In this document: positions 47,110 to 56,608 of the stretch, one piece after another | Numbering within the stretch: the stretch's first letter is position 1 | Layout: each line of letters starts with the position of its first letter | Source of the DNA: Zobellella iuensis | GTDB lineage: Bacteria > Pseudomonadota > Gammaproteobacteria > Enterobacterales > Aeromonadaceae | Direction of reading: 5' to 3' | Length of the DNA stretch: 64,000 nucleotides | Assembly (NCBI RefSeq): GCF_016746085.1 | Contig: NZ_JAERTZ010000026.1 | Span: forward strand, 372,001 to 436,000 | Made by a program: the position numbers and the translations under genes | Notes under the pieces: generated by a model | Database searches by the model: none | What the model saw: only the letters and a program-made list of their open reading frames with translations | Told to the model about the DNA's origin: nothing

Positions 47110-47134
47110 GGCCCCGGCATGAGCTGCCGGGGCC
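47110..47134 (-). terminator. intercistronic hairpin between dctP and dctQ
   Basis: GGCCCCGGCA and TGCCGGGGCC pair around a five-base loop. There is no T run after it on the transcribed (minus) strand, so it probably attenuates or protects mRNA to raise the binding protein over the membrane subunits, rather than acting as a full stop. Confidence 0.55.
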
Positions 47135-47153
47135 TCTTTTGTTACAAATCGGC

Positions 47154-48140
47154 TCAGCTGCCCTTGACGTCCTGGGCAGCCTGGCGCAGTCCGTCCAGCG
47201 CCTTGGCCTTCTTGGACCAGGTGGCTTCCCAGCGCTGGATGGCATCGGCGAAGGTGGCGCGATCCGCCTCGACTATCTGGATGTTCAGATCACGCAGTTG
47301 CTGCTCCTGATCCCGCTCCTGTTGCCGGAACTGATCGATCACCTTGTCCAGCTGGGCCTTCATCAGGGTCTGGATCAGCGTCTTGTCGTCATCGCTCAGC
47401 TCGCGCCATACCCGGCCGGACACCACGCCCACCATGGGGAACATCATGTGGTTGGACAGCAGCAGGTGGTTGGCCCGCTCGTAGAATTTCAGCACCAGGA
47501 TGGAGTCGAAATCCATGTCGATGGCATCGACCTGGCCGTTGGCCAGGGCGTCGTACACGCCGGGCAGGGGCAGCGGCGTGGGCGCCGAGCCCAGGGCGGT
47601 ATAGAAGTCGCGGATGGGCTCGAAGGGGGTGATGCGCAGTTTCTTGCCCTTCAGATCCCCGGGGCCTTCCACCGCGGCCCGGCTCAGCACCTGGCGCATG
47701 CCGGCCATGCCGTAGCCGATGCCCACCACGCCGACGCTGCCCGGCAGTTGATCCAGCAAGCGGGAAGCCGCGTCCGACTGCAGCAGGGCGGCGGCCTGAT
47801 CGATGTCCTCCACCAGGTAGGGGGCATAAAGGGCGCCGAAGTCGGGCACCCGGTTGGAGATCTCGGCGATGGTCAGGAAGGCCATGTCCAGGGCGCCGGT
47901 TTGCAGCTGTTGCACCATCTGGGCTTCGTTGCCCAGTTGCTGGGAGGGAAATACCGACACCCTATGCTGGCCGTGGGACTGATCGCGCAGCTCCTGGGCG
48001 AAGTCGGTGGCCGCCTGGGTCCAGATATGGGCCGGCGGGGTGATAAGGCCGAGGCGGAAATCCCGGGCCTGGGCGGTGACGGAACCCAGTGCCAGGCCGG
48101 CGGCCGCTACCAGGGTGAGTGCTGTTTTGAATCTGGTCAT
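47154..48140 (-). CDS. dctP: TRAP transporter periplasmic binding protein
   Basis: The 328-residue DctP-family solute receptor has a signal peptide cleaved near residue 24 (SVTAQA before RDFRLGL). It contains the family segments FPSQQLGNEAQMVQQLQTGALDMAF and KLRITPFEPIRDFYTALGSAPTPLP, where the arginine normally binds a carboxylate ligand. The start at 48140 is preferred because GGAG lies 6 bases upstream; an ATG four codons earlier is also possible. An aromatic or aliphatic acid from this pathway is the plausible ligand, but the sequence does not say which. Confidence 0.92.
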   Translation of the reverse strand: MTRFKTALTLVAAAGLALGSVTAQARDFRLGLITPPAHIWTQAATDFAQELRDQSHGQHRVSVFPSQQLGNEAQMVQQLQTGALDMAFLTIAEISNRVPDFGALYAPYLVEDIDQAAALLQSDAASRLLDQLPGSVGVVGIGYGMAGMRQVLSRAAVEGPGDLKGKKLRITPFEPIRDFYTALGSAPTPLPLPGVYDALANGQVDAIDMDFDSILVLKFYERANHLLLSNHMMFPMVGVVSGRVWRELSDDDKTLIQTLMKAQLDKVIDQFRQQERDQEQQLRDLNIQIVEADRATFADAIQRWEATWSKKAKALDGLRQAAQDVKGS

Positions 48141-48227
48141 GTTCAACTCCATTATGATGTTATTCAGTCCGTTTATGACTCACGGTTGCTGCTGCCGGGG
48201 CCGGGCCTGCCGGCCCCCACAAGGAAC

Positions 48228-49013
48228 TCAGCTAAAGCGCACCGAGGCGCTGCCGATGCCGCCGACGGACACCGTCAGGTAGTCCCCGGCCTGCACCGGC
48301 TCCAGCGGCACCAGGGCGCCGGACAGGATCACCTCGCCCGCCTTCAGCCCGATGCCGCGCATCCCTAAGGTATTGGCCAGCCAGGCCACGCAGTTCACCG
48401 GGCTGCCCAGGGCCGCCGCCCCGGCACCGGTGCTGATGATGGCGCCGTTCTTTTCCACCACCATGCCGCAGGTGGCCAGGTCGAGCTTGCGCGGGCTCAC
48501 CGCGGTGTCGCCCAGCACGAACACCCCGCAGGAGGCGTTGTCGGCAATGGTGTCCTGGATGTTTATCTGCCAGTGCTCGATGCGCGAGTCCACCACCTCG
48601 AAGCAGGGCAGCACGCACTCGGTGGCGGCCAGCACGTCGGCGGCGGTCACCCCCGGGCCCATCAGGTCGCGCTTGAGGATAAAGGCGATTTCGCCCTCGG
48701 CCCGCGGCTGGATAAGCTGCTGGCTGATGGGCACTTCCTGGCCCTGGCTGTACACCATGGCGTCGGTGAGAAAGCCGAAGTCCGGCTGGTCCACCTTGAG
48801 CATGCTTTGCACCGCCTTGGAGGTAAGGCCGATTTTCTTGCCGATGAGCCGCTCGCCGTCGGCCAGGCGGCGGTCGAGCAGGTGCAGCGAGATGTGATAG
48901 GCATCGTCGATGCTGATGTCCTCGACGCGGCGAGTGAGCGGCGCCAGGGGCTCGCGCTGGCGCAGGGCCCGGTAGAGCTCGTCGCCGTGGTGGATAATCT
49001 GTTCCTGGTTCAT
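48228..49013 (-). CDS. dmpE: 2-oxopent-4-enoate (2-hydroxypentadienoate) hydratase
   Basis: The enzyme hydrates 2-hydroxypenta-2,4-dienoate to 4-hydroxy-2-oxovalerate in the lower meta-cleavage pathway. The 261-residue protein shows IGKKIGLTSKAVQSMLKVDQPDFGFL, EGEIAFILKRDLMGPGVT, CFEVVDSRI, IADNASCGVFVLGD and TGAGAAALGSPVNCVAWLANTLG, all typical of DmpE/XylJ. The related decarboxylase (dmpH) is a separate gene 3.3 kb upstream. Its start is 9 bases after the dmpC stop. Confidence 0.92.
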   Translation of the reverse strand: MNQEQIIHHGDELYRALRQREPLAPLTRRVEDISIDDAYHISLHLLDRRLADGERLIGKKIGLTSKAVQSMLKVDQPDFGFLTDAMVYSQGQEVPISQQLIQPRAEGEIAFILKRDLMGPGVTAADVLAATECVLPCFEVVDSRIEHWQINIQDTIADNASCGVFVLGDTAVSPRKLDLATCGMVVEKNGAIISTGAGAAALGSPVNCVAWLANTLGMRGIGLKAGEVILSGALVPLEPVQAGDYLTVSVGGIGSASVRFS

Positions 49014-49022
49014 GGTCGCTCC

Positions 49023-50483
49023 TTACAGCTTGATGCAGATGTTCTTCAGCTCGGTGTAGAACTCCAGGCCGTGCACCCCGCCCTCCCGGCCGATGCCGGA
49101 CTGCTTGGCGCCGCCGAAGGCGGTGCGCAGGTCACGCAGGAACCAGCTGTTCACCCACACGATGCCAGCTTCCATCTGCTCCGCCACCCGCACCGCCCGG
49201 CTGCTGCTCTCGGTCCAGATGGCCGCGGCCAGGCCGTAGTCGGTGTCGTTGGCAAGTGCAATGACTTCCTCTTCGCGGTCGAACGGCCGGATGTGGCAGC
49301 AGGGCCCGAAGATTTCCTCGCGGATGACCCGGGCGTCGTCGCTCAGGCCGGTCCAGATGGTCGGCTCGACCCAGGCGCCGCCGTTGAGCTCGGGCCCCAT
49401 GTCCGGGATGCCGCCGCCGATTTCCACGGTGGCGCCCTCCTCCACCGCCAATTGGTAGTAGGACAGCACCTTGTCCCGGTGCTCCTGGCTCACCAGCGGG
49501 CCGAAGTTGGCCTGCGGGTCCTGCGGCCGGCCGAGTTTCAGCTTGGCCACTTCCTCCTTCATCCGGGTCAGGAAGGCGTCGAAGATGGGCCGCTCCACGT
49601 ACACCCGCTCGGTGCCCAGGCACACCTGGCCGCAGTTGACGAAGGCCGAGCGCATGGTGCCCTCCACCGCCTTCTCCAGGTCGCAGTCGGCGAACACGAT
49701 ACCGGGGTTCTTGCCGCCGCACTCCAGCGAGATGTTGCGCAGGCCCACGGCGGCGGCCTTCATGATGGCCTCGCCGGTGCGGGTCTCGCCGGTGAAGGTG
49801 ATGGCGTCCACCAGCGGGTGGGTGGTGAGGAACTCGCCGGCGGAGTCGGGGCCGAAGCCGTGCACCACGTTGAACACCCCGGGCGGCACGCCGCACTCGT
49901 TCATCACCTCCCCCAGCAGGGTGGTGGTGGCGGGGGTTTCTTCCGACGGCTTGACCACCACGGTGTTGCCGCAGGCCAGGGCCGGGCCCACCTTCCAGGT
50001 CATCAGCAGCAGCGGCAGGTTCCAGGGGGAGATAACGGCAATCACCCCCTTGGGGCTGCGGTGGCCGACGTTGAGCGCGCCTTTGCCGTCCGGGGTGTCC
50101 AGGCGGAAGCCTTCGGTGGGGTGGTTGGCCAGGGTCTCGGCGAAGGCGGTGAAGTTGGCGGCGCCGCGCGGGATGTCGATGTGGCTGGCGATGCTGTAGG
50201 GCTTGCCGGTGTCGCGGCACTCGGCCTCGAGGAATTCGTCGAAACGCTCGTTGATGCGGTTGGCGACCTTGTGCAGCAGGGCAGTGCGCTGGGCCTGGGT
50301 GAGCTTGCCCCAGGGGCCCTTGAGCGCGGCCCTGGCGGCGCGCACGGCGGCATCGACCTCGTCACGGCCGGCCTCGTGCACCCGGCCAATCAGGCTGTTG
50401 TCCACCGGGCAGCGGCTGTCGAAGGTCTTGCCGCTGGCGGAAGCGACGTACTCGCCGTTAATAAAGTGCTTGAATTCGTTCAT
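49023..50483 (-). CDS. dmpC: 2-hydroxymuconic semialdehyde dehydrogenase
   Basis: DmpC oxidises 2-hydroxymuconic semialdehyde to 4-oxalocrotonate with NAD+, the dehydrogenase branch used for unsubstituted catechol. The 486-residue aldehyde dehydrogenase has the general base glutamate in LECGGKNPG and the nucleophile in FVNCGQVCLGTERVYVE. HYFI-type substrate recognition starts at MNEFKHFINGEYV. It is separated from the catechol dioxygenase gene by a 115-base repeat-filled gap. Confidence 0.94.
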   Translation of the reverse strand: MNEFKHFINGEYVASASGKTFDSRCPVDNSLIGRVHEAGRDEVDAAVRAARAALKGPWGKLTQAQRTALLHKVANRINERFDEFLEAECRDTGKPYSIASHIDIPRGAANFTAFAETLANHPTEGFRLDTPDGKGALNVGHRSPKGVIAVISPWNLPLLLMTWKVGPALACGNTVVVKPSEETPATTTLLGEVMNECGVPPGVFNVVHGFGPDSAGEFLTTHPLVDAITFTGETRTGEAIMKAAAVGLRNISLECGGKNPGIVFADCDLEKAVEGTMRSAFVNCGQVCLGTERVYVERPIFDAFLTRMKEEVAKLKLGRPQDPQANFGPLVSQEHRDKVLSYYQLAVEEGATVEIGGGIPDMGPELNGGAWVEPTIWTGLSDDARVIREEIFGPCCHIRPFDREEEVIALANDTDYGLAAAIWTESSSRAVRVAEQMEAGIVWVNSWFLRDLRTAFGGAKQSGIGREGGVHGLEFYTELKNICIKL

Positions 50484-50504
50484 GTGTTGCTCTCGTCATG
50501 GATT

Positions 50505-50598
50505 GCCCCGGCGCCGGGGCCTGGACTCCCGCCTGCGCGGGAGTGACGGTATTGACTTCCAGCTTCTGGCTTCCAGCCTCAAGCTTCTCGCTTCCAGC
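50505..50598. repeat. repeat cluster between dmpB and dmpC
   Basis: Three repeat types sit side by side: a perfect 16-base palindrome GCCCCGGCGCCGGGGC (50505-50520); a hairpin ACTCCCGC-CTGC-GCGGGAGT (50525-50544), a form widespread among proteobacterial dispersed repeats; and degenerate copies of the GCTGGAA heptamer (about 50555-50598). Nothing in it codes. The minus-strand transcript would carry two strong hairpins between two catabolic genes. Confidence 0.8.
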
Positions 50599-51522
50599 TC
50601 AAGTCAGCACGGTCAGGAAGCGCTCGTTCAGCTGGCGGTCGTGGTAGAAGATGGCCTTGCCCAGCTTGTCCGCGTCCCAGGTAATGGGCGGGTGGTCCGG
50701 GTAGAAGGCGTCGCCACCGCAGAACACCTCGTTGCGGTTGCCCGAGGGGTCGAAGAAGTAGATGGTCTGGCCATGGGTGATGCCGTGGCGGGTGGGGCCG
50801 ATGTCGATGGAGGTGTTGGTCATCGAAATCAGGTCGCCGGCACGCAGCACGTCTTCCCAAGTTTCCAGGAAGAAGGAGGCGTGGTGGAACTTGTTCTTCT
50901 CCGCATGTTTGATAAAGGCCACGTCGTGGGACTTCATCGACACGGTGAGGAACTGGGCCACCCGCTCGCCGTCAGGGGTCAGCACCTGCTCGCACAGGTC
51001 GAAGCCGAGCACCTCGTGGAACAGCTGGAAGGTACCGTCCAGGTCGTCGCCGTACAGCAGGCAGTGGTCGAAGCGCTGGGCCTTCATGCCCTTGAGGTCA
51101 CGGGGCCAGGCTTCCGGGTTGTGGTTGCCGATGCCGTAGCGGCCGGGCTGGGCCTTGCTGGCGAACAGCTCGAAGGCATGGCCGGTGGGCGCGGTGAAAC
51201 GCAGCCGGCGGCCGCAACCCTTGAGTTCGCCTTCGGGGATGTCCTCCACCGCCACGCCGTAGGCGAGCAGGTCCTGGTGCAGGCGGTCGAGGGTGGCCTC
51301 GTCCAGCACCTTGAATGCCATAAAGTCCATGCCGGGCTCGTCGGCCTCGCGCAGCACCACCGAGAACTGGTCCACTTCGGTCCAGCCCTTGAGGTAGACC
51401 CGGCCTTGGTCGTCCCGGTCGGTTTCAATCAGGCCGAGCAGGTCCCGGTAGTGGGCCAGGGCCTCAAACATGTTCATCACGCGCAGTTGCACGTGGCCGG
51501 GGCGGATTACACCTTTTTTCAT
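50599..51522 (-). CDS. dmpB: catechol 2,3-dioxygenase
   Basis: This extradiol dioxygenase cleaves catechol to 2-hydroxymuconic semialdehyde at an Fe(II) site. The 307-residue length equals XylE/DmpB. The iron ligands His153, His214 and Glu265 occur at the same numbers as in XylE. The start at 51522 (MKKGVIRPG) is chosen over an in-frame ATG nine codons upstream. It directly follows the ferredoxin gene, which in XylE systems reactivates this enzyme. Confidence 0.96.
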   Translation of the reverse strand: MKKGVIRPGHVQLRVMNMFEALAHYRDLLGLIETDRDDQGRVYLKGWTEVDQFSVVLREADEPGMDFMAFKVLDEATLDRLHQDLLAYGVAVEDIPEGELKGCGRRLRFTAPTGHAFELFASKAQPGRYGIGNHNPEAWPRDLKGMKAQRFDHCLLYGDDLDGTFQLFHEVLGFDLCEQVLTPDGERVAQFLTVSMKSHDVAFIKHAEKNKFHHASFFLETWEDVLRAGDLISMTNTSIDIGPTRHGITHGQTIYFFDPSGNRNEVFCGGDAFYPDHPPITWDADKLGKAIFYHDRQLNERFLTVLT

Positions 51523-51527
51523 CGTCC

Positions 51528-51869
51528 TTACTCCTTTATCCATGTCCATTGCAAAGCCGGGCCACCGGGGTATCCAGGTAGGGTGGCCAGCTCGATATCC
51601 AGGTCGCCCTCGGGCAGCACCCGGCAGGCCAGGGCGTAGCCCTGCTCGGCCTGCTCAAGGCTGACGTGGCGGCGACTCATGCATTGCCGTTGGTAGGGGC
51701 CCTGCAGGATGCGCACCCGGCACAGCCCGCAACCGCCGCCGCGGCAGCCCACCGGCACCGGCCGCGAGAGCCCGGCCTCGGCCCCGGCGAGCAGGCTTTG
51801 CCCGGGGGCGACCCGGAACTGCTCGCTCGGCTTATCCGGGTGGTGCAGGGTGATGGTGTAGTGGGGCAT
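51528..51869 (-). CDS. dmpQ: XylT/DmpQ-like [2Fe-2S] ferredoxin
   Basis: The 113-residue plant-type ferredoxin has the cluster ligands in [13 protein letters not shown] and a distal cysteine in [11 protein letters not shown]. XylT-type ferredoxins re-reduce the iron of catechol 2,3-dioxygenase after oxidative inactivation. It lies 5 bases upstream of dmpB, matching the xylT-xylE order. Before it is a 179-base gap with repeats. Confidence 0.93.
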   Translation of the reverse strand: MPHYTITLHHPDKPSEQFRVAPGQSLLAGAEAGLSRPVPVGCRGGGCGLCRVRILQGPYQRQCMSRRHVSLEQAEQGYALACRVLPEGDLDIELATLPGYPGGPALQWTWIKE

Positions 51870-51925
51870 CCTGGCCTCCTGTGGTTTGCTTGCTATCGGG
51901 CTTGCAGTCAGTGTCCGGGGCTGGC

Positions 51926-52000
51926 GGGTTCAGCACGCCGACTCGCCGTGAACCCCTCCCTGGGGGCTCGACAGCGCCATCCATGGCGCCAACGGTCGGC
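51926..52000. repeat. palindromic extragenic repeat between dmpI and dmpQ
   Basis: GGGTTCA (51926-51932) pairs with TGAACCC (51949-51955), and GCCAT pairs with ATGGC around CC near 51976-51987. The segment 51944-51970 (CGCCGTGAACCC then CTCCCTGGGGGCTCG) matches, with substitutions, the motifs at 1692-1718 and (inverted) 1943-1969 inside the MITE-like element, so all belong to one dispersed repeat family. Confidence 0.6.
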
Positions 52001-52048
52001 TTGGCTGAGCCCGCCATCCCCTTCCAGTAAGTGGGGTGACAATCGCGG

Positions 52049-52240
52049 CTAACGCCCCCGCTTTTTGGCCGACTGGCCGCCGATGCCGAAGTGCTGTTTG
52101 GGCAGCTCGTTAATCAGCACCCGCACCGACTCCCGCGGCGCATCAAGCGCCCGCACCAGGGCGGCGGTCACTTCCTCGATAACCGCTTCCTTCTGGGCGT
52201 CGTTGCGCCCTTCCATCATGTTCACCAGGACTATCGGCAT
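52049..52240 (-). CDS. dmpI: 4-oxalocrotonate tautomerase
   Basis: The enzyme isomerises 2-hydroxymuconate (4-oxalocrotonate enol) to the keto form. The 63-residue product begins MPIVLVNMMEGR; after Met removal Pro1 is the catalytic base, and Arg11, Arg39 and Phe50 all fall at the canonical positions. A lysine/arginine-rich tail ends the protein. It follows dmpH after a 67-base gap. Confidence 0.95.
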   Translation of the reverse strand: MPIVLVNMMEGRNDAQKEAVIEEVTAALVRALDAPRESVRVLINELPKQHFGIGGQSAKKRGR

Positions 52241-52307
52241 GGCGGCGTCTCCTTATGTGGCTCTGTTGTTTGTCACGTTATCGCGCTGTCTGGCGGTCGC
52301 GGCGGTG

Positions 52308-53099
52308 TTACACCACCCGCCCGCTGATGCTGCCCAGCCCCTGGTAGTGCACCACGAAGCTGTCGCCCTTCTGCACCGGCACCGCCGCGGTGATGGCGCC
52401 AATCATGATGAAGCTGCCCGCCGGAATGACCTCGCCGCGCTCGGCCAGCATGTTGGCCAGCATCGCCACCGAGGCCGCCGGGTGGCCCAGCACCGCCGCG
52501 CCCGCGCCGGTCTGCACCACTTCGCCGTTGACTTCCATCACCACCCCCAGGGTTTTCAGGTCCAGCTCGCTCGCCTCGGCCATGCGCCCGCCGGTGATAA
52601 AACGGCTGGAGCTGGAGTTGTCGGCAATCACGCTTTTCAGGTCGAACTTGAAGTCCTTGTAGCGGGAGTCGATCACCTCCACCGCCGGCAGCACAAAGTC
52701 GGTGGCGCGCAGCACGTCGCCGATGTGGCAACCCGGGCCCTTCAGCTCCGCCTTGGTGACGAAGGCCAGCTCGGCTTCAATCTTGGGGTGGATAAGCTCG
52801 TCGAACTTGATGTCGCCGCCGTCCGGTACGCTGAAGTAGTCGGCCAGAAAGCCGTAGCAGGGGTGCTCCACCCCCATCTGCGCCATCTTGGCCCAGGAGG
52901 TCAGGCCCATCTTCATGCCCACTATCTTGGTGCCCCGGGCCTCCTTGCGGCGGCGGATTTCCCACTGGATGTCGAACGCATCCTGGTAGCTCATCTCGGG
53001 GTAGTCGTCGGTGATTTTGGTCACCTCATAGGCCTCGAGCTCGGCGGTTTCCAGGTGTTCGGCCAGGTGCTCAATCTGTGCTTGGGTCAGCTTGCTCAT
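52308..53099 (-). CDS. dmpH: 4-oxalocrotonate decarboxylase
   Basis: DmpH decarboxylates 2-oxo-3-hexenedioate to 2-hydroxypentadienoate. The 263-residue protein belongs to the same fold as dmpE but matches the decarboxylase branch: [67 protein letters not shown]. It overlaps the dmpG stop, so translation is coupled. DmpE and DmpH form a complex in known systems. Confidence 0.93.
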   Translation of the reverse strand: MSKLTQAQIEHLAEHLETAELEAYEVTKITDDYPEMSYQDAFDIQWEIRRRKEARGTKIVGMKMGLTSWAKMAQMGVEHPCYGFLADYFSVPDGGDIKFDELIHPKIEAELAFVTKAELKGPGCHIGDVLRATDFVLPAVEVIDSRYKDFKFDLKSVIADNSSSSRFITGGRMAEASELDLKTLGVVMEVNGEVVQTGAGAAVLGHPAASVAMLANMLAERGEVIPAGSFIMIGAITAAVPVQKGDSFVVHYQGLGSISGRVV

Positions 53100-54127
53100 C
53101 GTTTTAGTCCTTGTTGTTTGGCCAGGGTCAGGGCCAGGTCTTCAATCATGTCTTCCTGGCCGCCGACGGTGCCGCGACGGCCCAGCTCCACCAGGATGTC
53201 CCGGGCGGACACGCCGTACTTGGCCTCGGCGCGCTGGGCGAACAGCAGGAAGGAGGAGTAGACGCCGGCGTAGCCCAGGGTCAGCGCATCCCGGTCGACG
53301 CGGATGGGCTGGTCCATCATCGGCACCACCAGGTCCTCGGCCACGTCCATGATGCGGTACAGGTCGATGCCGGTATCGACGCCCAGCCGGTCGAGCACCG
53401 CGCACAGCACTTCCAGCGGGGTGTTGCCGGCGCCGGCCCCCAGGCCCGCCACCGAGCCGTCGATGTGCACGGCACCGGCCTCGATGGCGGCCAGGGAGTT
53501 GGCCACCGCCATGCCCATGTTGTGGTGGCCGTGGAAGCCCAGCTCCACCGCCGCCGGCAGCTCGGCGCGCAGCAGCCCCAGGCGGGCGGTCACGTCATCG
53601 GGCAGCAGGTAGCCGGCGGAGTCGGTGACGTAGATGCAGTTGGCGCCGTAGTCCACCATCAGCCGGGCCTGCTCCAGGATCTTCTCCGGGCTGCCCATGT
53701 GCGCCATCATCAAAAAGCCGACGGTGTCCATGCCCAGCTTGGCGGCCAGGCCGATGTGCTGCTGGGACACGTCCGCTTCGGTGCAGTGGGTGGCCACCCG
53801 GATGGTGCTCACCCCGAGGTCCCGCGCCATGCGCAGGTGGTCGACGGTGCCGATGCCGGGCAGCAGCAGGGCCGAGACTTTGGCCTGCGTCATCCGCGGC
53901 ACCACCGCCTTGAGGTAGTCCTCGTCGGAATGGGCGGGGAAGCCGTAGTTGACCGAGGCGCCGCCCAGGCCGTCGCCGTGGGTCACTTCAATCAGCGGCA
54001 TGCCGGCCTGGTCCAGGCCGGTGGCGATGGCCACCATCTGCTCGAGGGAAATCTGGTGGCGCTTGGCGTGCATGCCGTCGCGCAGGCTCATGTCGTGCAG
54101 CACGACCTTCTTGTCTTTCAGGTTCAT
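53096..54127 (-). CDS. dmpG: 4-hydroxy-2-oxovalerate aldolase
   Basis: DmpG splits 4-hydroxy-2-oxovalerate into pyruvate and acetaldehyde, which is channelled to DmpF. The 343-residue HMGL-like protein has the catalytic segment [14 protein letters not shown] (Arg16, Asp17, His20) and the Mn2+ ligands in [14 protein letters not shown]-terminal domain used for channelling follows. It overlaps dmpH by 4 bases and is 13 bases downstream of dmpF. Confidence 0.96.
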   Translation of the reverse strand: MNLKDKKVVLHDMSLRDGMHAKRHQISLEQMVAIATGLDQAGMPLIEVTHGDGLGGASVNYGFPAHSDEDYLKAVVPRMTQAKVSALLLPGIGTVDHLRMARDLGVSTIRVATHCTEADVSQQHIGLAAKLGMDTVGFLMMAHMGSPEKILEQARLMVDYGANCIYVTDSAGYLLPDDVTARLGLLRAELPAAVELGFHGHHNMGMAVANSLAAIEAGAVHIDGSVAGLGAGAGNTPLEVLCAVLDRLGVDTGIDLYRIMDVAEDLVVPMMDQPIRVDRDALTLGYAGVYSSFLLFAQRAEAKYGVSARDILVELGRRGTVGGQEDMIEDLALTLAKQQGLKR

Positions 54128-54140
54128 CTCGCTTGTCTCC

Positions 54141-55049
54141 TTAGCCCCGGGCCGGCAACGTAATGGCGCCGTTGGCCGCTTCTTCCGCGAACAGCTCGGC
54201 GGTGCGCAGGGCGGCGGCGGTCATGATGTCCAGGTTGCCGGCATAGGTGGGCAGGAAGTCGCCCAGGCCGGCCACTTCCATGAACATGGAGACCTTGTTG
54301 CCGTCGAACACCGGGCCGTTGACCAGGGTGTAGCCGGGCACGTACTGGCGCACCTGCTCGACCATGTCCAGCACCGAGCGGGTGATGGCGGCCTGGTCCG
54401 GCTCGCCGTCCACCAGGCAGTGCACGGTGTCGCGCATCATCAACGGCGGCTCGGCCGGGTTGATGATGATGATGGCCTTGCCCTGGCGGGCGCCGCCCAC
54501 CGACTCCACCGCGCCGGCGGTGGTGCGGGTGAACTCGTCGATGTTCTGGCGGGTGCCGGGGCCGACCGAGCGGGAGGCGACGGTGGCGATGATTTCGCCG
54601 TAGGCGACCGGCTGCACCCGGCTGACGGCGGCCACCATGGGGATGGTGGCCTGGCCGCCGCAGGTGACCATGTTGACGTTCATCTCGAGCCGGGCGGCGT
54701 GCTGCTTGAGGTTGACCGGCGGCACGCAGAAGGGGCCGACGGCGGCGGGGGTCAGGTCAATCATGATGACCCCCAGTTCGTTGAGCTTGCGGCTGTTCTC
54801 GGCGTGGACATAGGCCGAGGTGGCATCGAAGGCGATGCGGATGTCGTCCGCCAGCACCTGGGGCAGCAGGCCGTCGACGCCGGTGTCGCAGGTCTTGATG
54901 CCCATCTCGCTGGCACGCTTCAGGCCCTCCGACGTGGGGTCGATGCCCACCATCCACACCGGCTCAATCCAGTCGGAGCGCAGCATCTTCATCAGCAGGT
55001 CGGTGCCGATATTGCCCGGGCCTATGATGGCCGCCTTGAGTTTGTTCAT
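54141..55049 (-). CDS. dmpF: acetaldehyde dehydrogenase (acylating)
   Basis: DmpF oxidises acetaldehyde to acetyl-CoA with NAD+ and CoA. The 302-residue protein starts [20 protein letters not shown] with the Rossmann motif; the catalytic cysteine is Cys130 in [13 protein letters not shown]. The ATG at 55049 is preceded by GGAGA at 8 bases. The DmpF-DmpG pair is encoded adjacently, matching their known complex. Confidence 0.96.
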   Translation of the reverse strand: MNKLKAAIIGPGNIGTDLLMKMLRSDWIEPVWMVGIDPTSEGLKRASEMGIKTCDTGVDGLLPQVLADDIRIAFDATSAYVHAENSRKLNELGVIMIDLTPAAVGPFCVPPVNLKQHAARLEMNVNMVTCGGQATIPMVAAVSRVQPVAYGEIIATVASRSVGPGTRQNIDEFTRTTAGAVESVGGARQGKAIIIINPAEPPLMMRDTVHCLVDGEPDQAAITRSVLDMVEQVRQYVPGYTLVNGPVFDGNKVSMFMEVAGLGDFLPTYAGNLDIMTAAALRTAELFAEEAANGAITLPARG

Positions 55050-55088
55050 TGGTAGATCTCCAGAATGCGTTGTGACCATGGCGCCGGA

Positions 55089-56102
55089 TCAGCTGGACAC
55101 GAATTTTTCGAAGTAGAGCCGGTGTTCGGCCACGGGGGTGGCTTCCAGCCAGGTCTGGGTGGCGTCGATCATCGGCGGCGGCCCGCACAGGTAGGCGTCG
55201 AAGGGCTGCTGCAAAAAGTCCTGGTCGAACAGGTCGCATACCACGCCGCGCTTGCCCTGCCAGTGCTCGGAAGGCTTCATCACGATGACCTCGTAGTCGA
55301 AGTCGGCCAGCTTTTCCCTGAAGGAGTCCAGCCGCTCCAGCTCGCTCAGATCCTGATCCTGGGTCACGCCGTAGCACAGGCGGATGGCGGGCGGGCAGTC
55401 GCCCTGCTCCGCCAGCCGCTCCAGCATGGCGAGGAAGGCGGACAGGCCGGTGCCGCCGGCCACCATCAGCAGGGGGCGCTCCACCTCTCGCAGGTAAAAG
55501 GCGCCCATGGGGGCCTCGAAGCGAATAGCGTCGCCCACCCGGCAGCGCTGGCGCAGGTAGTCGCTCATTACCCCGCTCGGCAGCAGGCGGATCAGAAAAC
55601 GGACAAAACCTTCTGCCGTCGAGTGGTTGGCGAAGGAATAGGCCCGCCACTCATCCGTGCCCGGCACCTGTACCCGCGCATACTGCCCGGGCAGGTACTT
55701 GAGCCGACCGCCCTCGCCTTGCAGCTTGATTTCGATAAGGGCAGCCGCGTCCGACACCTGTTTGAAGGCGCTGACGGTGCCCTCAAACAGCTCGGTGGAC
55801 ACGCTGCACAGGGTGGAGTCCACATCGAAATAGAAGGAGCCGGATGACGTCAGGCGGGTCTGGCAGGCCAGGATATGGCCGGCCTCGAGTTCCTTTTCGC
55901 TCAGGGCTTCGTCATCCACGTACTCGAGCTCGACCTCGCCGGACTCGCAGCGTCCGCGGCAGGTGGCGCAAACCCCTTCCCGGCAGTCGACCGGCAGCTT
56001 GACGCCCTGGCGCAGGGCGGCATCCATCAGCAGTTCGTTTGGCTTCACCTCGATGAAGCGGGTGTTTCCATCACGGAAAACGATGGCGGCAGAATAAGAC
56101 AT
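55089..56102 (-). CDS. antC: anthranilate 1,2-dioxygenase reductase component
   Basis: AntC passes electrons from NADH to the dioxygenase. The 337-residue protein has an N-terminal [2Fe-2S] domain with Cys40, Cys45, Cys48 and Cys80 (PVDCREGVCATCRGRC, LACQ). An FAD domain (WRAYSFANHS) and an NAD domain (VAGGTGLSAFLAML, YLCGPPPMID) follow. The layout is that of BenC/AntC. It follows antB after 17 bases. Confidence 0.93.
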   Translation of the reverse strand: MSYSAAIVFRDGNTRFIEVKPNELLMDAALRQGVKLPVDCREGVCATCRGRCESGEVELEYVDDEALSEKELEAGHILACQTRLTSSGSFYFDVDSTLCSVSTELFEGTVSAFKQVSDAAALIEIKLQGEGGRLKYLPGQYARVQVPGTDEWRAYSFANHSTAEGFVRFLIRLLPSGVMSDYLRQRCRVGDAIRFEAPMGAFYLREVERPLLMVAGGTGLSAFLAMLERLAEQGDCPPAIRLCYGVTQDQDLSELERLDSFREKLADFDYEVIVMKPSEHWQGKRGVVCDLFDQDFLQQPFDAYLCGPPPMIDATQTWLEATPVAEHRLYFEKFVSS

Positions 56103-56119
56103 AACAACCTCGGCCCAAG

Positions 56120-56605
56120 TTAGACGTGATAGAAATCCAGTACCGAATCAATCTTGTCGTTCAGCAAAATGGACTGCTTGTAGGTGATCTTCCAGTCGCC
56201 CCCTTCCCGACGCAGCCGGTAATTGGCGGTGCCGAAGAAGTGGTGGCTTTCACCGAAACGGTAGTAATGGGTGACCCAGTTCACCTTCACCAGGAACCGG
56301 CCGTCTTCTTCCTGCCGGTAGCGCAGGTTGTCGATCAGGTGCAGGGTACGCGGCATGGGGGTGCAGGCCGCCGACTTGCCGGTGCGGATGCGGAACACCC
56401 GGTCTTCGATGCCGCCCCGGTTGGGGTAGTACATCAGCGACATTTCCCGCTTGGGATCCTGGGTGTAGCTGTGCTCGCTGTCCCACTGGGGAATGTGGAA
56501 TTCACATTCGGGGGCGAATTGCTCCAGGTAGTTGTCCCAGTCCTGGTTGTCGCAATACTCGGCAACCCGGTAAAGAAACTGCTCGAGTGACAGTTGATGT
56601 TCCAT
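56120..56605 (-). CDS. antB: anthranilate 1,2-dioxygenase small (beta) subunit
   Basis: AntB is the structural beta subunit of the alpha3beta3 ring-hydroxylating dioxygenase. The 161-residue protein has the SnoaL-like fold pattern of this subunit: LEQFLYRVAEYCDNQDWDNYLEQFAPECEFHIPQWDS, then RTLHLIDNLRY and VNWVTHYYRFG. It starts 3 bases after the antA stop. BenB is the closest alternative; the residues near HIPQWDS and the partner large subunit favour AntB. Confidence 0.92.
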   Translation of the reverse strand: MEHQLSLEQFLYRVAEYCDNQDWDNYLEQFAPECEFHIPQWDSEHSYTQDPKREMSLMYYPNRGGIEDRVFRIRTGKSAACTPMPRTLHLIDNLRYRQEEDGRFLVKVNWVTHYYRFGESHHFFGTANYRLRREGGDWKITYKQSILLNDKIDSVLDFYHV

Positions 56606-56608
56606 GGC

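Noticed and set aside
50525-50544. Evidence of DNA acquired from Neisseria (dRS3-like hairpin)
   Set aside because: This CCCGC...GCGGG palindrome occurs in many proteobacteria and does not indicate a donor.
48573-50546. A 657-codon open frame on the plus strand, antisense to dmpE and dmpC
   Set aside because: Long antisense frames are common in GC-rich genes; its translation is Gly/Ala/His-rich without domains, while the minus-strand genes show full catalytic motifs.
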